Made by a program: the position numbers and the translations under genes. This document shows positions 7,541 through 16,613 of a stretch of 36,780 nucleotides of DNA, one piece after another. The stretch comes from Actinomycetota bacterium. GTDB taxonomy: Bacteria; Actinomycetota; Actinomycetes; Nanopelagicales; Nanopelagicaceae. The stretch is from positions 1 to 36,780 of the forward strand of contig CANFUR010000003.1 of NCBI GenBank assembly GCA_947450175.1, given 5' to 3'. The notes beneath the pieces were generated by a model. The model was given only the letters and a program-made list of their open reading frames with translations, searched no databases and was not told where the DNA came from. How positions within the stretch are numbered: position 1 is the stretch's first letter; each line of letters opens with the position of its first letter.

Positions 7541-8755
7541 AGTAAACCAAGCAGAAGGAATCTTCGTTCTGCTTCTAAATGTTTCACCTCTTAAAACTAC
7601 TTTCATACCATCACTCGAAGTTGCTTGAATTTGAGCGACAGTCCCACTTTCATTTGTATTAAGAATTTCAAGAGATTCAACGTCAGGTAAAGCAAAAGCA
7701 GCTGCAACGACGCTTTGTGGTACCTCTCGATTCCACGTTACAAAGCGTGGATTTAAAGTCAGATCAAGTGAACCAGGATCATCAACTATTTGGGTATAGG
7801 CCTTTGTACTCCCCCACGCATTTTCTGCCAACTCAGTCTTTCCCCCAGAGGATGAAAAGAAATATGCAGTAATCGGTGCTCCGCCTTGTGTAATAGTTAG
7901 ACCAGCTGTGCGCGTAACTGTATCTTTCCAAATCGCTCCATACTTTTTTTCAATCTCTTTTGCATAACCTAGAAAAGTTTGATCAGTAATAACTCCATAT
8001 AAATCACAATCGCAGGCATTTCGATAAACTCCTGCCTTACTTAATGCATACGTTCTTGAAGCGATTGCTTGAGCCTCTAATGCAGCTACCGGCCAATAAG
8101 AGGGCATTTCACTGACACCCCATAAATATTCATCTGCAAGCCGCACTGAATTAGTCATTTCGATTCGGTATCCAGCAGGGCTCTTAACTGCCTTCAATTG
8201 AATCTGCCCGTAGCGATATTTTTGTGTCAACCCAGAACTATTAACGGCTACTACTGTGTCAGGACCTTCTAGATAACGTGTACCGCTCCAGCGAACTGTA
8301 AAAAACTTATTTCTTGCAAATACGACAGAAGTGTTTCCAATCGTTACTTTTGGACTGATTGTCGAACCAATAATTGAAAAACTAAGTGAAGTGCCCGATG
8401 CGATAGGAAGAACGTCGCTTTGATTTGATATGTCACCTTGATATATCTGTATCAGACTATCTTTTGTTGAACTAGTAATTTTTGCGGTATTTAACAAATG
8501 CCCAATATTTACACGCAAGATTTTTGAATCATCTAGCTGTTCTATGGCGATATCTTTATAGAAATATTTAAGAATTTGATCAGAACTTTGTCCTGCAAGT
8601 GCCATAGATCTAGCACCCATTTGGCTCAAGCCAACTCCGTGGCCATATCCCGAACCAGTAAATGAAAAAGATTGAGGAATATCAATGGCATGAGCTTGAG
8701 GAATCACATTAGTAAATAAAAAAAGAAGAGTTAGAAAAGCTTTATACGTCCTCAT
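7520..8755 (-). CDS. SpoIID/LytB domain-containing protein (putative lytic transglycosylase)
   Basis: SFTGSGYGHGVGLSQMGARSMA; EYLWGVSEMPSYWPVAALEAQAIASRTYAL; signal-peptide-like N-terminus. Confidence 0.9.
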   Translation of the reverse strand: MRTYKAFLTLLFLFTNVIPQAHAIDIPQSFSFTGSGYGHGVGLSQMGARSMALAGQSSDQILKYFYKDIAIEQLDDSKILRVNIGHLLNTAKITSSTKDSLIQIYQGDISNQSDVLPIASGTSLSFSIIGSTISPKVTIGNTSVVFARNKFFTVRWSGTRYLEGPDTVVAVNSSGLTQKYRYGQIQLKAVKSPAGYRIEMTNSVRLADEYLWGVSEMPSYWPVAALEAQAIASRTYALSKAGVYRNACDCDLYGVITDQTFLGYAKEIEKKYGAIWKDTVTRTAGLTITQGGAPITAYFFSSSGGKTELAENAWGSTKAYTQIVDDPGSLDLTLNPRFVTWNREVPQSVVAAAFALPDVESLEILNTNESGTVAQIQATSSDGMKVVLRGETFRSRTKIPSAWFTLVSVQN

Positions 8756-9575
8756 CTATGGCTGCGCTCTTTCCTACCTGCAAGAATTCACGATAAGCAT
8801 TAATTACAGTGTTGGGCTCACCGCGCATAACAAGTTTACCTTTGTGAATCCAGGCAACATCATTACAAACATCCAGCAGGGTTGCCATTGCATGGCTGAC
8901 CAAAATCAAAGCACGATCATCACTACGAAGCTCTTTGATTCGATTCAACGATTTTTCTTTAAACTTTGCATCTCCGGTGCTTAAAGCTTCGTCAACAATC
9001 AAAATATCTGGACGAACAGTTGCGGCAACAGAAAAAGCTAGACGTGCATACATTCCTGATGAATAAGTGCGCATTGGTGCATCAATTGCTTCTCCTAGCT
9101 CTGAAAATGCAGCTATTTCTTCAAAGTGGGTATCAATTTCCTCACGTGACATTCCCGCAGCTAAGCCGCCAAGGTAAACATTATCTCGACCAGTTAATGA
9201 AGGATTAAAACCCACACCTAGAGCCAACAAAGTGCTTACGCTTCCGTAGACCTCAACACGACCAAGCGTTGGCGGAACAATTCCCGCCATTACTCGCATC
9301 AGCGAAGACTTACCTGCTCCATTTGTTCCGATAATTCCTAGTACATGACCATACTCAACATCAAGATTTACGTGATCTAAAGCATTGATTACACGAGTTT
9401 GTTTTCCGCCACGACCCATCGCTTTAAGCCGAGCTTTTAAAGTTGGACGGCGATCAATCGCAGTTGTGTACGTAAGGCTGAGATCACGAACTGAAACCGC
9501 AATTTCATTTGTCTTATGTGGTTTAGAGACGGACGGCAAATTCACGCTCCCTTGATAAGAAGAAGTAAGTGCCAA
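8742..9575 (-). CDS. ABC transporter ATP-binding protein, polysaccharide/teichoic acid export type (TagH/Wzt-like)
   Basis: GTNGAGKSSLMRVMAG Walker A; TYSSGMYARLAFSVA; ILIVDEALSTGDAKFKEK. Confidence 0.92.
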   Translation of the reverse strand: MALTSSYQGSVNLPSVSKPHKTNEIAVSVRDLSLTYTTAIDRRPTLKARLKAMGRGGKQTRVINALDHVNLDVEYGHVLGIIGTNGAGKSSLMRVMAGIVPPTLGRVEVYGSVSTLLALGVGFNPSLTGRDNVYLGGLAAGMSREEIDTHFEEIAAFSELGEAIDAPMRTYSSGMYARLAFSVAATVRPDILIVDEALSTGDAKFKEKSLNRIKELRSDDRALILVSHAMATLLDVCNDVAWIHKGKLVMRGEPNTVINAYREFLQVGKSAAIDEDV

Positions 9576-10350
9576 TTAAAAAGATCCCAACAGCCCAACC
9601 AAGAGCAATCAGCAAATGTGAAATATGGGGAACCTGGCCATGAACTAAGGCACGAGACCAGCTATCAAGAATTGGAAAGAGTGGGTTGAATAATTCGAGG
9701 GTTTTTAATTTTGACTTCAAATCGCTTGCTTCATAAAGAATCGGCGACAGATAAAGGAGCGTACGATTCATGTAAGGCAAGAAATTTGTTATATCTCTAA
9801 AATAAACATTGACACATGAAATCGTGATTGCAAGCCCAAGCGCCAAGAGCATGGCTATAAGTAACACTGGAATAGCCCATAACATTTCCCATGAAAAGGC
9901 GAGTCCCAAAATACTTCGAATCACTAAAAAGACGGCCAGAGTTGGCAAGAATTTAATTACTGCAATCACAACAGCAGAAATTGGGAGCATGATACGAGGG
10001 AATGCAGTATTTAAAATCAAACGCTGTCCAGCAGTAATCGACTTCACGCCACCAGTCAGAGAGTTTGATACTAAGTAAAAAAGAAACAATGTGGCGGTTA
10101 AGTGTGCATACCGTGTGCTATCAGAAGAGCCTCGAATGATAACGATGAGCAAGAAATACACTGCAGACAAGAGAAGTGGATTCAAAATTAACCATAACTG
10201 GCCAAATGCTGAATCAAAATGCTGTTCACGTAGTTCAGATCGTGAGTACTCAGAGATAAAAGTTCGACGTGCCCACAAGGATTTCCAGTATGTGCGAAGT
10301 GGCGGCAGGCCAGCGCGAAACGGCTCGTATACCTGCAGCGGCGTGCTCAC
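9523..10350 (-). CDS. ABC-2 type polysaccharide export permease (TagG/Wzm-like)
   Basis: RTFISEYSRSELREQHFDSAFGQLWLILNPLLLSAVYFLL; six-TM profile; adjacent to a TagH-like ATPase. Confidence 0.9.
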   Translation of the reverse strand: MSTPLQVYEPFRAGLPPLRTYWKSLWARRTFISEYSRSELREQHFDSAFGQLWLILNPLLLSAVYFLLIVIIRGSSDSTRYAHLTATLFLFYLVSNSLTGGVKSITAGQRLILNTAFPRIMLPISAVVIAVIKFLPTLAVFLVIRSILGLAFSWEMLWAIPVLLIAMLLALGLAITISCVNVYFRDITNFLPYMNRTLLYLSPILYEASDLKSKLKTLELFNPLFPILDSWSRALVHGQVPHISHLLIALGWAVGIFLIGTYFFLSREREFAVRL

Positions 10351-11357
10351 GGTCGTAAGGCTACCTTAGGCGCCAATGACTTTGGTGATGTTAGAAAGCC
10401 AATACCCCATGTCATATGCATAGTGAGCAATATAAGTGGCAGTGAGACAAACTCTGTAAGTGATTTCCCAATTCTCGCCGATGCAATAAGAATAAATAAC
10501 GCATATGTCAACGCTGGAATGAAAAGGACTGGAGAAACTAGAGAACCCAAAATAACAGATGTCAGAACTCCAAGTACTGTAAATGGAGGCGCTAAATATC
10601 TGTAATTGATTGTGCCTTCGTGTCTGCGAGAGACGACTCGACGCCAGCGACCATATTCAAAATATTGTTTGGCGAGCGCACGTACAGTTCCGCGTGGTCG
10701 ATACGTAACAACTAATCGTGGATCAAAGTAAATAATTCCCCCGGAAGCCCTTAATCGAAAATTCAACTCCCAATCTTGTGCGCGCGTAAATCTTTCATCG
10801 AATCCGCCAACGGCTAACAAAGCTTGCTTCCTAAAAGCACCTAGATAGACCGTATCGACTGGCCCTGCACCACCTCCAGTGTGAAAACGAGAAGCTCCAA
10901 CACCTAGTGAGCTTGTCATTGCTCGTGCAACACTATTTTCAAAAATACTTTGTCCTTCAGCAGCCATAATGCCGCCAACATTTACCGCACCGCTCTCCTT
11001 TAAAATTTCGTAAACAAGTGAGAGATAGTTGTTTGGAATCTTAGAGTGTCCATCAACGCGAACAATGATTGAGTAACGTGTTTGAGCCAACGCACAATTT
11101 AATCCAGCTGCGGTACGTCCGGATGGATTAGCAACCACGACAATACGCGAATCCTTTTTTACCAATGCCTGGGCAATTTTCTCGGTCCCATCTTGTGATG
11201 GTCCAACTGCCAGAATAATTTCCAAATCACCAGCGAAATTCTGGTCAAGAATTGCATTCACAGCCTCTTCTAAATATTTGGCTTCATTGAGAACCGGCAG
11301 GATGACAGAGATTTTAGGCTCCGGTGAGCCATATAACTCATTTGCTGATGTCGTCAT
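10347..11357 (-). CDS. Family 2 glycosyltransferase with C-terminal TM segments
   Basis: ISVILPVLNEAKYLEEAVNAILDQNFAGDLEIILAVGPSQDGT; GRTAAGLNCALAQTRYSIIVRVDGHSKIP; FTRAQDWELNFRLRASGG. Confidence 0.92.
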   Translation of the reverse strand: MTTSANELYGSPEPKISVILPVLNEAKYLEEAVNAILDQNFAGDLEIILAVGPSQDGTEKIAQALVKKDSRIVVVANPSGRTAAGLNCALAQTRYSIIVRVDGHSKIPNNYLSLVYEILKESGAVNVGGIMAAEGQSIFENSVARAMTSSLGVGASRFHTGGGAGPVDTVYLGAFRKQALLAVGGFDERFTRAQDWELNFRLRASGGIIYFDPRLVVTYRPRGTVRALAKQYFEYGRWRRVVSRRHEGTINYRYLAPPFTVLGVLTSVILGSLVSPVLFIPALTYALFILIASARIGKSLTEFVSLPLILLTMHMTWGIGFLTSPKSLAPKVALRP

Positions 11358-11381
11358 AACCCCTACACCGTATCGCCCAAG

Positions 11382-11387
11382 TAGTCT
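11382..11387 (+). promoter_or_regulatory. -10-like TAGTCT, 6 bp before the LCP GTG start
   Basis: Plus strand: TAGTCT TACCCG GTG. Confidence 0.48.
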
Positions 11388-11393
11388 TACCCG

Positions 11394-12509
11394 GTGAAAG
11401 CGACGCGGCCCATACGAATTATTACATCGCTGTCCCTTGCTGTCGTTGCGATCTCTGCCTTTTCTTGGCTGGGTTTAGGCCAAGTCAGCGGAGCAATTAA
11501 TCGAGTCGATGTCTTCGGTTCACTTACCAAACGGCCCGACAAACCTACTTCTGCACTTAACTATTTATTAGTCGGTTCGGACACACGTGTTGGATTAACC
11601 AAAGAACAATCGAAATTATTACGAGTGGGTACTACTAAGTCTGCAGCTGGTGCACGCTCTGACACCATGCTTCTTGTTCACATATCTAAGGCACGTGATA
11701 AAGCCACAATTATTTCTATCCCTAGAGATTCACTAGTAACAATCCCTGAACATGAATCTTCTTCCTATAAGGGCAGAATAATTCCAGCAGCTCAAGGCAA
11801 AATAAATGCAGCCTTTTCCTGGGGTGGTGCACCATTGTTAATTCAAACTATTGAGCAAGAAACTAATGTAAAGATTGATCACTACGTTGAAATTGGTTTT
11901 GCTGGATTTGCCGGAATGGTTGATGCATTAGGCGGCATCCAGGTTTGCTCAAAGAGAGATATTAACGATCCAAATAGCCACTTAGTAATGAGCGCTGGAA
12001 TTCATACTCTTGATGGAATTGAAGCTCTCAAATATGTGCGAACTCGTGACTTTGACGGAATGGGCGACTTAGGGCGCATGCAACGTCAGCAACAGTTTAT
12101 GAGCGCGGTATTGCGCAAGGTGACTAGCACTGGCATACTTCTTAATCCAATTAAATTAGTGAATTTTTTTAACGCTGCAATTGCCACAGTTCAAACAGAC
12201 TCGGAGCTCAATCGTAATGACCTGATTGTTTTAGCTAAGCAGCTAAAAAATCTTTCCCCTAGTAAAGTCCGTACTTTGACTATTCCTTTAGGTAATGCCA
12301 ACGCGCGCGTACCCGGACTTGGATCAGTCGTGACCTGGGATTCAGTCTTAGCACCGGATTTATTTAATCGATTACGTGAGGATTTGCCAATTATCGATGA
12401 AGTAACCCCATCTCCATCAGCTTCATCGAGCGCCTCAGCTACTCCAACTGTGATTGATAAATTTAAGACTCGTACCGCCGATGAAAATCCTTGCGGAGCA
12501 CTGAAGTAA
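11394..12509 (+). CDS. LytR-CpsA-Psr (LCP) family protein, putative glycopolymer transferase
   Basis: LLVGSDTRVG; ARSDTMLLVHISKARDKATIISIPRDSLVTIPEH; GGIQVCSKRDI; LKYVRTRDFDGMGDLGRMQRQQQFMSAVL; N-terminal TM anchor. Confidence 0.93.
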   Translation: MKATRPIRIITSLSLAVVAISAFSWLGLGQVSGAINRVDVFGSLTKRPDKPTSALNYLLVGSDTRVGLTKEQSKLLRVGTTKSAAGARSDTMLLVHISKARDKATIISIPRDSLVTIPEHESSSYKGRIIPAAQGKINAAFSWGGAPLLIQTIEQETNVKIDHYVEIGFAGFAGMVDALGGIQVCSKRDINDPNSHLVMSAGIHTLDGIEALKYVRTRDFDGMGDLGRMQRQQQFMSAVLRKVTSTGILLNPIKLVNFFNAAIATVQTDSELNRNDLIVLAKQLKNLSPSKVRTLTIPLGNANARVPGLGSVVTWDSVLAPDLFNRLREDLPIIDEVTPSPSASSSASATPTVIDKFKTRTADENPCGALK

Positions 12510-12512
12510 ACT
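12507..12512 (+). promoter_or_regulatory. -10-like TAAACT overlapping the LCP stop codon, 7 bp before the downstream ATG
   Basis: TAAACT CACGCCT ATG; the first TAA is the LCP stop. Confidence 0.4.
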
Positions 12513-12519
12513 CACGCCT

Positions 12520-13830
12520 ATGACTTTGACTCTCTCAGTAGTTGGTTGCGGATATTTAGGCGCCACGCATGCGGCTTGTATGTCCTCACTCGGCTTCACC
12601 GTAATCGGGGTAGACACAGATCCAAACAAAGTTGCAATGCTTCAAAGAGGCGAGCTTCCTTTTTATGAACCAGGTCTAGATACATTACTGGCCGATCAGA
12701 TGAAAACTGGTCGCCTCTCATTTACAACGGATTTTTCTGCAGTTAAAGATGCAGATATTCATTTTGTTTGTGTGGGAACACCACAAAGTAAAGATGGTCT
12801 AGCTGCAGACTTAACCTATGTTCGCTCTGCCGTGGCCGAGATAGCTCCATATTTAAAAGATGGATCACTTGTAGTTGGGAAATCAACTGTTCCAGTTGGT
12901 ACCGCGCAGTCGCTGCGTGATCAACTTGCAAAGACTGCTCCTCAGGCAGATTTAGCGTGGAATCCCGAATTTTTGCGTGAAGGCTTTGCAGTCGAAGATA
13001 CCTTGACACCAAATCGTTTAGTTGTTGGTGTTGCCAATGATCGTGCAGAAGAAATTCTAAAACAGGTTTATGAACCGATCATTGCTTTAGGTACGCCTTG
13101 GATTCGAGCAGATCTGCCTACGGCTGAACTTGTAAAAGTTGCTGCAAACTCGTTTCTTGCAACAAAGATCTCATTTATTAACGCAATGGCTGAAGTTTGT
13201 GAAGCAGCAGGCGGGGATGTAACTGTTCTTGCAAAAGCCATTGGTTATGACCCACGTATTGGAAATAAATTTTTGCAAGCAGGAATTGGATTTGGTGGCG
13301 GGTGCTTGCCAAAAGATATCCGTGCATTTATGGCGCGTGCCGAAGAATTGGGAGCCAAGCAAGCTCTCGAATTCCTACGTGAAATCGATGCAATTAACTT
13401 GCGCGCACGCCACCGTGTTATTGATGTTGTCCGCTCAGAACTTTCAGAAGATCTAACTAAGTACAAAATTGCTGTCTTAGGTGCGACTTTCAAACCAGAC
13501 AGCGATGACGTACGTGACTCTCCAGCTTTAGATATTGCTGCACAATTGCAAGCAGCCGGTGCAGCAGTGGTTGTTCATGACCCTAAGGGTATTGAGCCTG
13601 CCCGCAAGCGTTTCCCAAAGCTTGAGTACACAGAAGTAGTCAACGACGCAGTTAAAGGTGTGGATTTAATACTTCACTTAACTGAGTGGAAGGAATACCG
13701 CGCTATTGATCCCTCAGTTATTTCAGGATTAGTTAAAAACAAAATCATTATTGATGGCCGCAATATGCTCGACCGTGATTTATGGCGAAATGCTGGTTGG
13801 AAATTCCATGCTTTAGGACGTAGTGATTAA
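12520..13830 (+). CDS. UDP-glucose/GDP-mannose dehydrogenase family protein
   Basis: VVGCGYLGATHAACMSSLGFTVIGVD; NPEFLREGFAVEDTLTPNRLVVG; GFGGGCLPKDIRAF catalytic Cys motif. Confidence 0.93.
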   Translation: MTLTLSVVGCGYLGATHAACMSSLGFTVIGVDTDPNKVAMLQRGELPFYEPGLDTLLADQMKTGRLSFTTDFSAVKDADIHFVCVGTPQSKDGLAADLTYVRSAVAEIAPYLKDGSLVVGKSTVPVGTAQSLRDQLAKTAPQADLAWNPEFLREGFAVEDTLTPNRLVVGVANDRAEEILKQVYEPIIALGTPWIRADLPTAELVKVAANSFLATKISFINAMAEVCEAAGGDVTVLAKAIGYDPRIGNKFLQAGIGFGGGCLPKDIRAFMARAEELGAKQALEFLREIDAINLRARHRVIDVVRSELSEDLTKYKIAVLGATFKPDSDDVRDSPALDIAAQLQAAGAAVVVHDPKGIEPARKRFPKLEYTEVVNDAVKGVDLILHLTEWKEYRAIDPSVISGLVKNKIIIDGRNMLDRDLWRNAGWKFHALGRSD

Positions 13831-14224
13831 CGAGCAAAACACCATCGATCAAGTCCTAGCCATGAAAACTTGGGCGGTAGTTGGTCTTGGAAATAATCCA
13901 GATCGCGCAGCCTTTGGTGTTGCCAAACTATTGCAAGATAAAGGACATCGAATAATCCCTGTTTATCCTCGTGCCGAAATGGTGCATGGTGAAACTGGAT
14001 ACAAAACCCTCGGAGAGATTCCAGAATCAATAGATGTTGTGGATTGCTTCGTTAATTCATCCCATGTCGGAAAAGTAGTTGATGAAGCGATAGCAATCGG
14101 TGCAAAGGCCGTGTGGTTACAATTAGACGTCATCGATCATGAAGCAATAAATCGTGCACAAGAGGCTGGTTTACTCACAATTATGGACCGTTGTCCTGCA
14201 ATTGAGTATCGAAAGAAAAACTAG
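13823..14224 (+). CDS. CoA-binding domain protein (YccU-like)
   Basis: [67 protein letters not shown]; ends in DRCPAIEY. Confidence 0.88.
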   Translation: MINEQNTIDQVLAMKTWAVVGLGNNPDRAAFGVAKLLQDKGHRIIPVYPRAEMVHGETGYKTLGEIPESIDVVDCFVNSSHVGKVVDEAIAIGAKAVWLQLDVIDHEAINRAQEAGLLTIMDRCPAIEYRKKN

Positions 14225-14739
14225 AAACCTGTCTTGTTTGTACGGCGAGCGTTTAGGTTCGCACCTTTTGCTTTAGCCTCACTATTTATTTCTTTTAATG
14301 CTTCGCTAACCTTTGTGCTAATTACAGCATCAGAAATACCTAGAATGCGCGCAGCTAATAATGCGGCATTTTTTGCATTACCCACTCCTACTGTTGCAAC
14401 TGGAACTCCTGCTGGCATTTGAACAATGGAAAGCAATGAATCCATTCCGTCAAGATTTTTTAATGCTACTGGAACTCCGATAACGGGCAATGTAGTCAAA
14501 GATGCAACCATGCCTGGCAAATGTGCCGCCCCACCTGCACCAGCGATAATTACTTTAAAACCTCTTGTCTTTGCGGTTTGTGCAAACTCAACCATTTCAA
14601 GTGGCATGCGATGGGCGGAAACAACATCTGCTTCATAAGAAATTCCAAGTTGGTCCAAAGTTTTTGCTGCCTCTTCCATTACAGGCCAATCAGAGTTTGA
14701 ACCCATGATGATTGCTACATCACTCATCAATTTCTCCAC
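14221..14739 (-). CDS. purE: 5-(carboxyamino)imidazole ribonucleotide mutase
   Basis: [62 protein letters not shown]. Confidence 0.96.
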   Translation of the reverse strand: MEKLMSDVAIIMGSNSDWPVMEEAAKTLDQLGISYEADVVSAHRMPLEMVEFAQTAKTRGFKVIIAGAGGAAHLPGMVASLTTLPVIGVPVALKNLDGMDSLLSIVQMPAGVPVATVGVGNAKNAALLAARILGISDAVISTKVSEALKEINSEAKAKGANLNARRTNKTGF

Positions 14740-15832
14740 TCATGTAATCAAGGGCATGTTGAACTTCTTGAGTTAATTCTACGAGGTTATCGCCAAGCAA
14801 ATTAACATGGCCAATCTTGCGCCCTGGGCGTACATCCTTCTTGTAGTGATGAAACTTCAAGTTCGGTGTTCGAGCCATTAAGTGGAGATAGGGGCGATAC
14901 ATATCCTTTTTTTCTGCACCCAAGATATTTCCCATGACAGCAATCGGCGCGGTCATAGCGGGATTGCCTAGAGGTAGATCTAGAACTGCACGCAGGTGCT
15001 GTTCAAACTGAGAAGTAACTGAACCTTCAATTGTCCAGTGGCCCGAGTTATGTGGACGCATTGCCAACTCATTAAGAAAGAACTCGTCACCTTTAACAAA
15101 GATTTCAACTGCCATCACGCCAACAACACCAATCTCATTGGCTATATCAAGTGCAAGTTTTTGCGCTTTTTCACTCATCTCGTTGGAAAGCTGAGGCGCT
15201 GGGGAAATCGTCATTGTGCAAATACCATCCTGCTGCACAGTTTGTGTTGGTGCCCACGTTGTTGCTTGACCATGTGGTGAACGAGCGACCATTACGGCAA
15301 TTTCAAAGTCAAAATCTATTAGTTCTTCAATTAATACTTTCCCAACTTCTTTGAGAATGCTTGCTAATTCCTCATATGAATTTAATTTCCAAACACCACG
15401 TCCGTCATATCCGCCTGTAATAGTCTTAGCAATAACCGGGAATTCTGTGACTTCTTGGGCATTTGTAACCACTGCATACTTTGGCGAAGGAAAATTAGCT
15501 AAACGATCACGCATTGCCGCTTTATCTTGAGAATATATAAAACTTGCAGATCCTGGGCGAACAACTACACCATCAGCCTCTAGAGTTTTAATGATGCTCA
15601 GCGGAATAAGTTCGTGCTCAAAAGTTATTACGTCGCACTTTTTTGCAAATGCTCGAACGGTTTCCAGATCTCTGTAATCTCCAACAATATGATTAGTTAT
15701 TTGCGCAGCACTGTCATCAGAATTATTTGCAAGTAATAGCAGATTAACGCCTAGGGCTGCAGCTGGTGCAACGCTCATGCGGGCAAGTTGCCCAGCACCG
15801 ATTACTCCAACAGTCGGAAATTGATTGCTCAC
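14720..15832 (-). CDS. purK: 5-(carboxyamino)imidazole ribonucleotide synthase
   Basis: [30 protein letters not shown]-grasp domain; [35 protein letters not shown]. Confidence 0.96.
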   Translation of the reverse strand: MSNQFPTVGVIGAGQLARMSVAPAAALGVNLLLLANNSDDSAAQITNHIVGDYRDLETVRAFAKKCDVITFEHELIPLSIIKTLEADGVVVRPGSASFIYSQDKAAMRDRLANFPSPKYAVVTNAQEVTEFPVIAKTITGGYDGRGVWKLNSYEELASILKEVGKVLIEELIDFDFEIAVMVARSPHGQATTWAPTQTVQQDGICTMTISPAPQLSNEMSEKAQKLALDIANEIGVVGVMAVEIFVKGDEFFLNELAMRPHNSGHWTIEGSVTSQFEQHLRAVLDLPLGNPAMTAPIAVMGNILGAEKKDMYRPYLHLMARTPNLKFHHYKKDVRPGRKIGHVNLLGDNLVELTQEVQHALDYMSGEIDE

Positions 15833-15836
15833 AGCC

Positions 15837-16595
15837 TTATCGTAGATGAACTACGTCACCAGCCTGAACATGTGTACCGGAGTCCAGAATCAACTCACCT
15901 AGGGCTGAAATATCGACTGCTACTCCTTTTTCAATTAAATCATTTGGGTAGTGGATCTGAACTTTGGTTCCAAGGGTTCCGCACAAAGATTTGTATATAC
16001 CGCCCACAGAATCTTCTCCTTGATCCCAAGCGGTAAAAATACTTTCAAACTCGGTTAGCACGTTGGCTAATAGATGATTTCTATCAATATCAGTTACACC
16101 TTCGATTGCAAGTGATGTTGCCGTTGGTACTGGTAATTCATCGTGCGTCATTCCCACGTTAATTCCAATACCAACTACAACTCCATCACCTGTAACTTCA
16201 GCAATCAATCCTGATACTTTCTTTTCATTGATCAAAATATCATTGGGCCATTTCACGCTTGCGTTATATTTCTTAAGAGATTGCGTAACAGATACACCTG
16301 CGATTAAGGGAATCCAACCCCAATCTTCTTTTTTTCTCGCAGGTTTCAAATAAAAGGAAAACAAGAGCGCAGTATTTTTTGGTGCTTCAAAAGTACGGGA
16401 CATTCTTCCGCGTCCAGCTCTCTGAAAATTAGCAGTAATGACATCACCTGGTTTTACTTTTCCGGCAGCTGCTCGTGTCACCAATGTGGTCTGAGTCGAT
16501 GCGGTGACATCAACCACGCTTACTCGCCAGTACTGCGTAATTAATGAGTTGATCAGAGCCTTATCCAGCGCCGCTCTTAGCATTTGCTTGCCCAT
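15837..16595 (-). CDS. birA: Biotin--[acetyl-CoA-carboxylase] ligase
   Basis: [66 protein letters not shown]. Start set at the internal ATG (MGKQMLRA) because the longer ORF to 16718 runs into the divergent accD coding region. Confidence 0.92.
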   Translation of the reverse strand: MGKQMLRAALDKALINSLITQYWRVSVVDVTASTQTTLVTRAAAGKVKPGDVITANFQRAGRGRMSRTFEAPKNTALLFSFYLKPARKKEDWGWIPLIAGVSVTQSLKKYNASVKWPNDILINEKKVSGLIAEVTGDGVVVGIGINVGMTHDELPVPTATSLAIEGVTDIDRNHLLANVLTEFESIFTAWDQGEDSVGGIYKSLCGTLGTKVQIHYPNDLIEKGVAVDISALGELILDSGTHVQAGDVVHLR

Positions 16596-16601
16596 GACAT
16601 G

Positions 16602-16608
16602 TACCGTA
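16602..16608. promoter_or_regulatory. Shared symmetric -10 (TACCGTA) for divergent birA and accD
   Basis: Plus: TACCGT AGGGGT ATG (N6, accD at 16614). Minus: TACGGT ACATGTC ATG (N7, birA at 16595). Confidence 0.55.
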
Positions 16609-16613
16609 GGGGT

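Noticed and set aside
16584-16613. N-terminal extension [10 protein letters not shown] of the carboxylase beta subunit
   Set aside because: Lies across the birA start and the shared -10; start at 16614 is more consistent.
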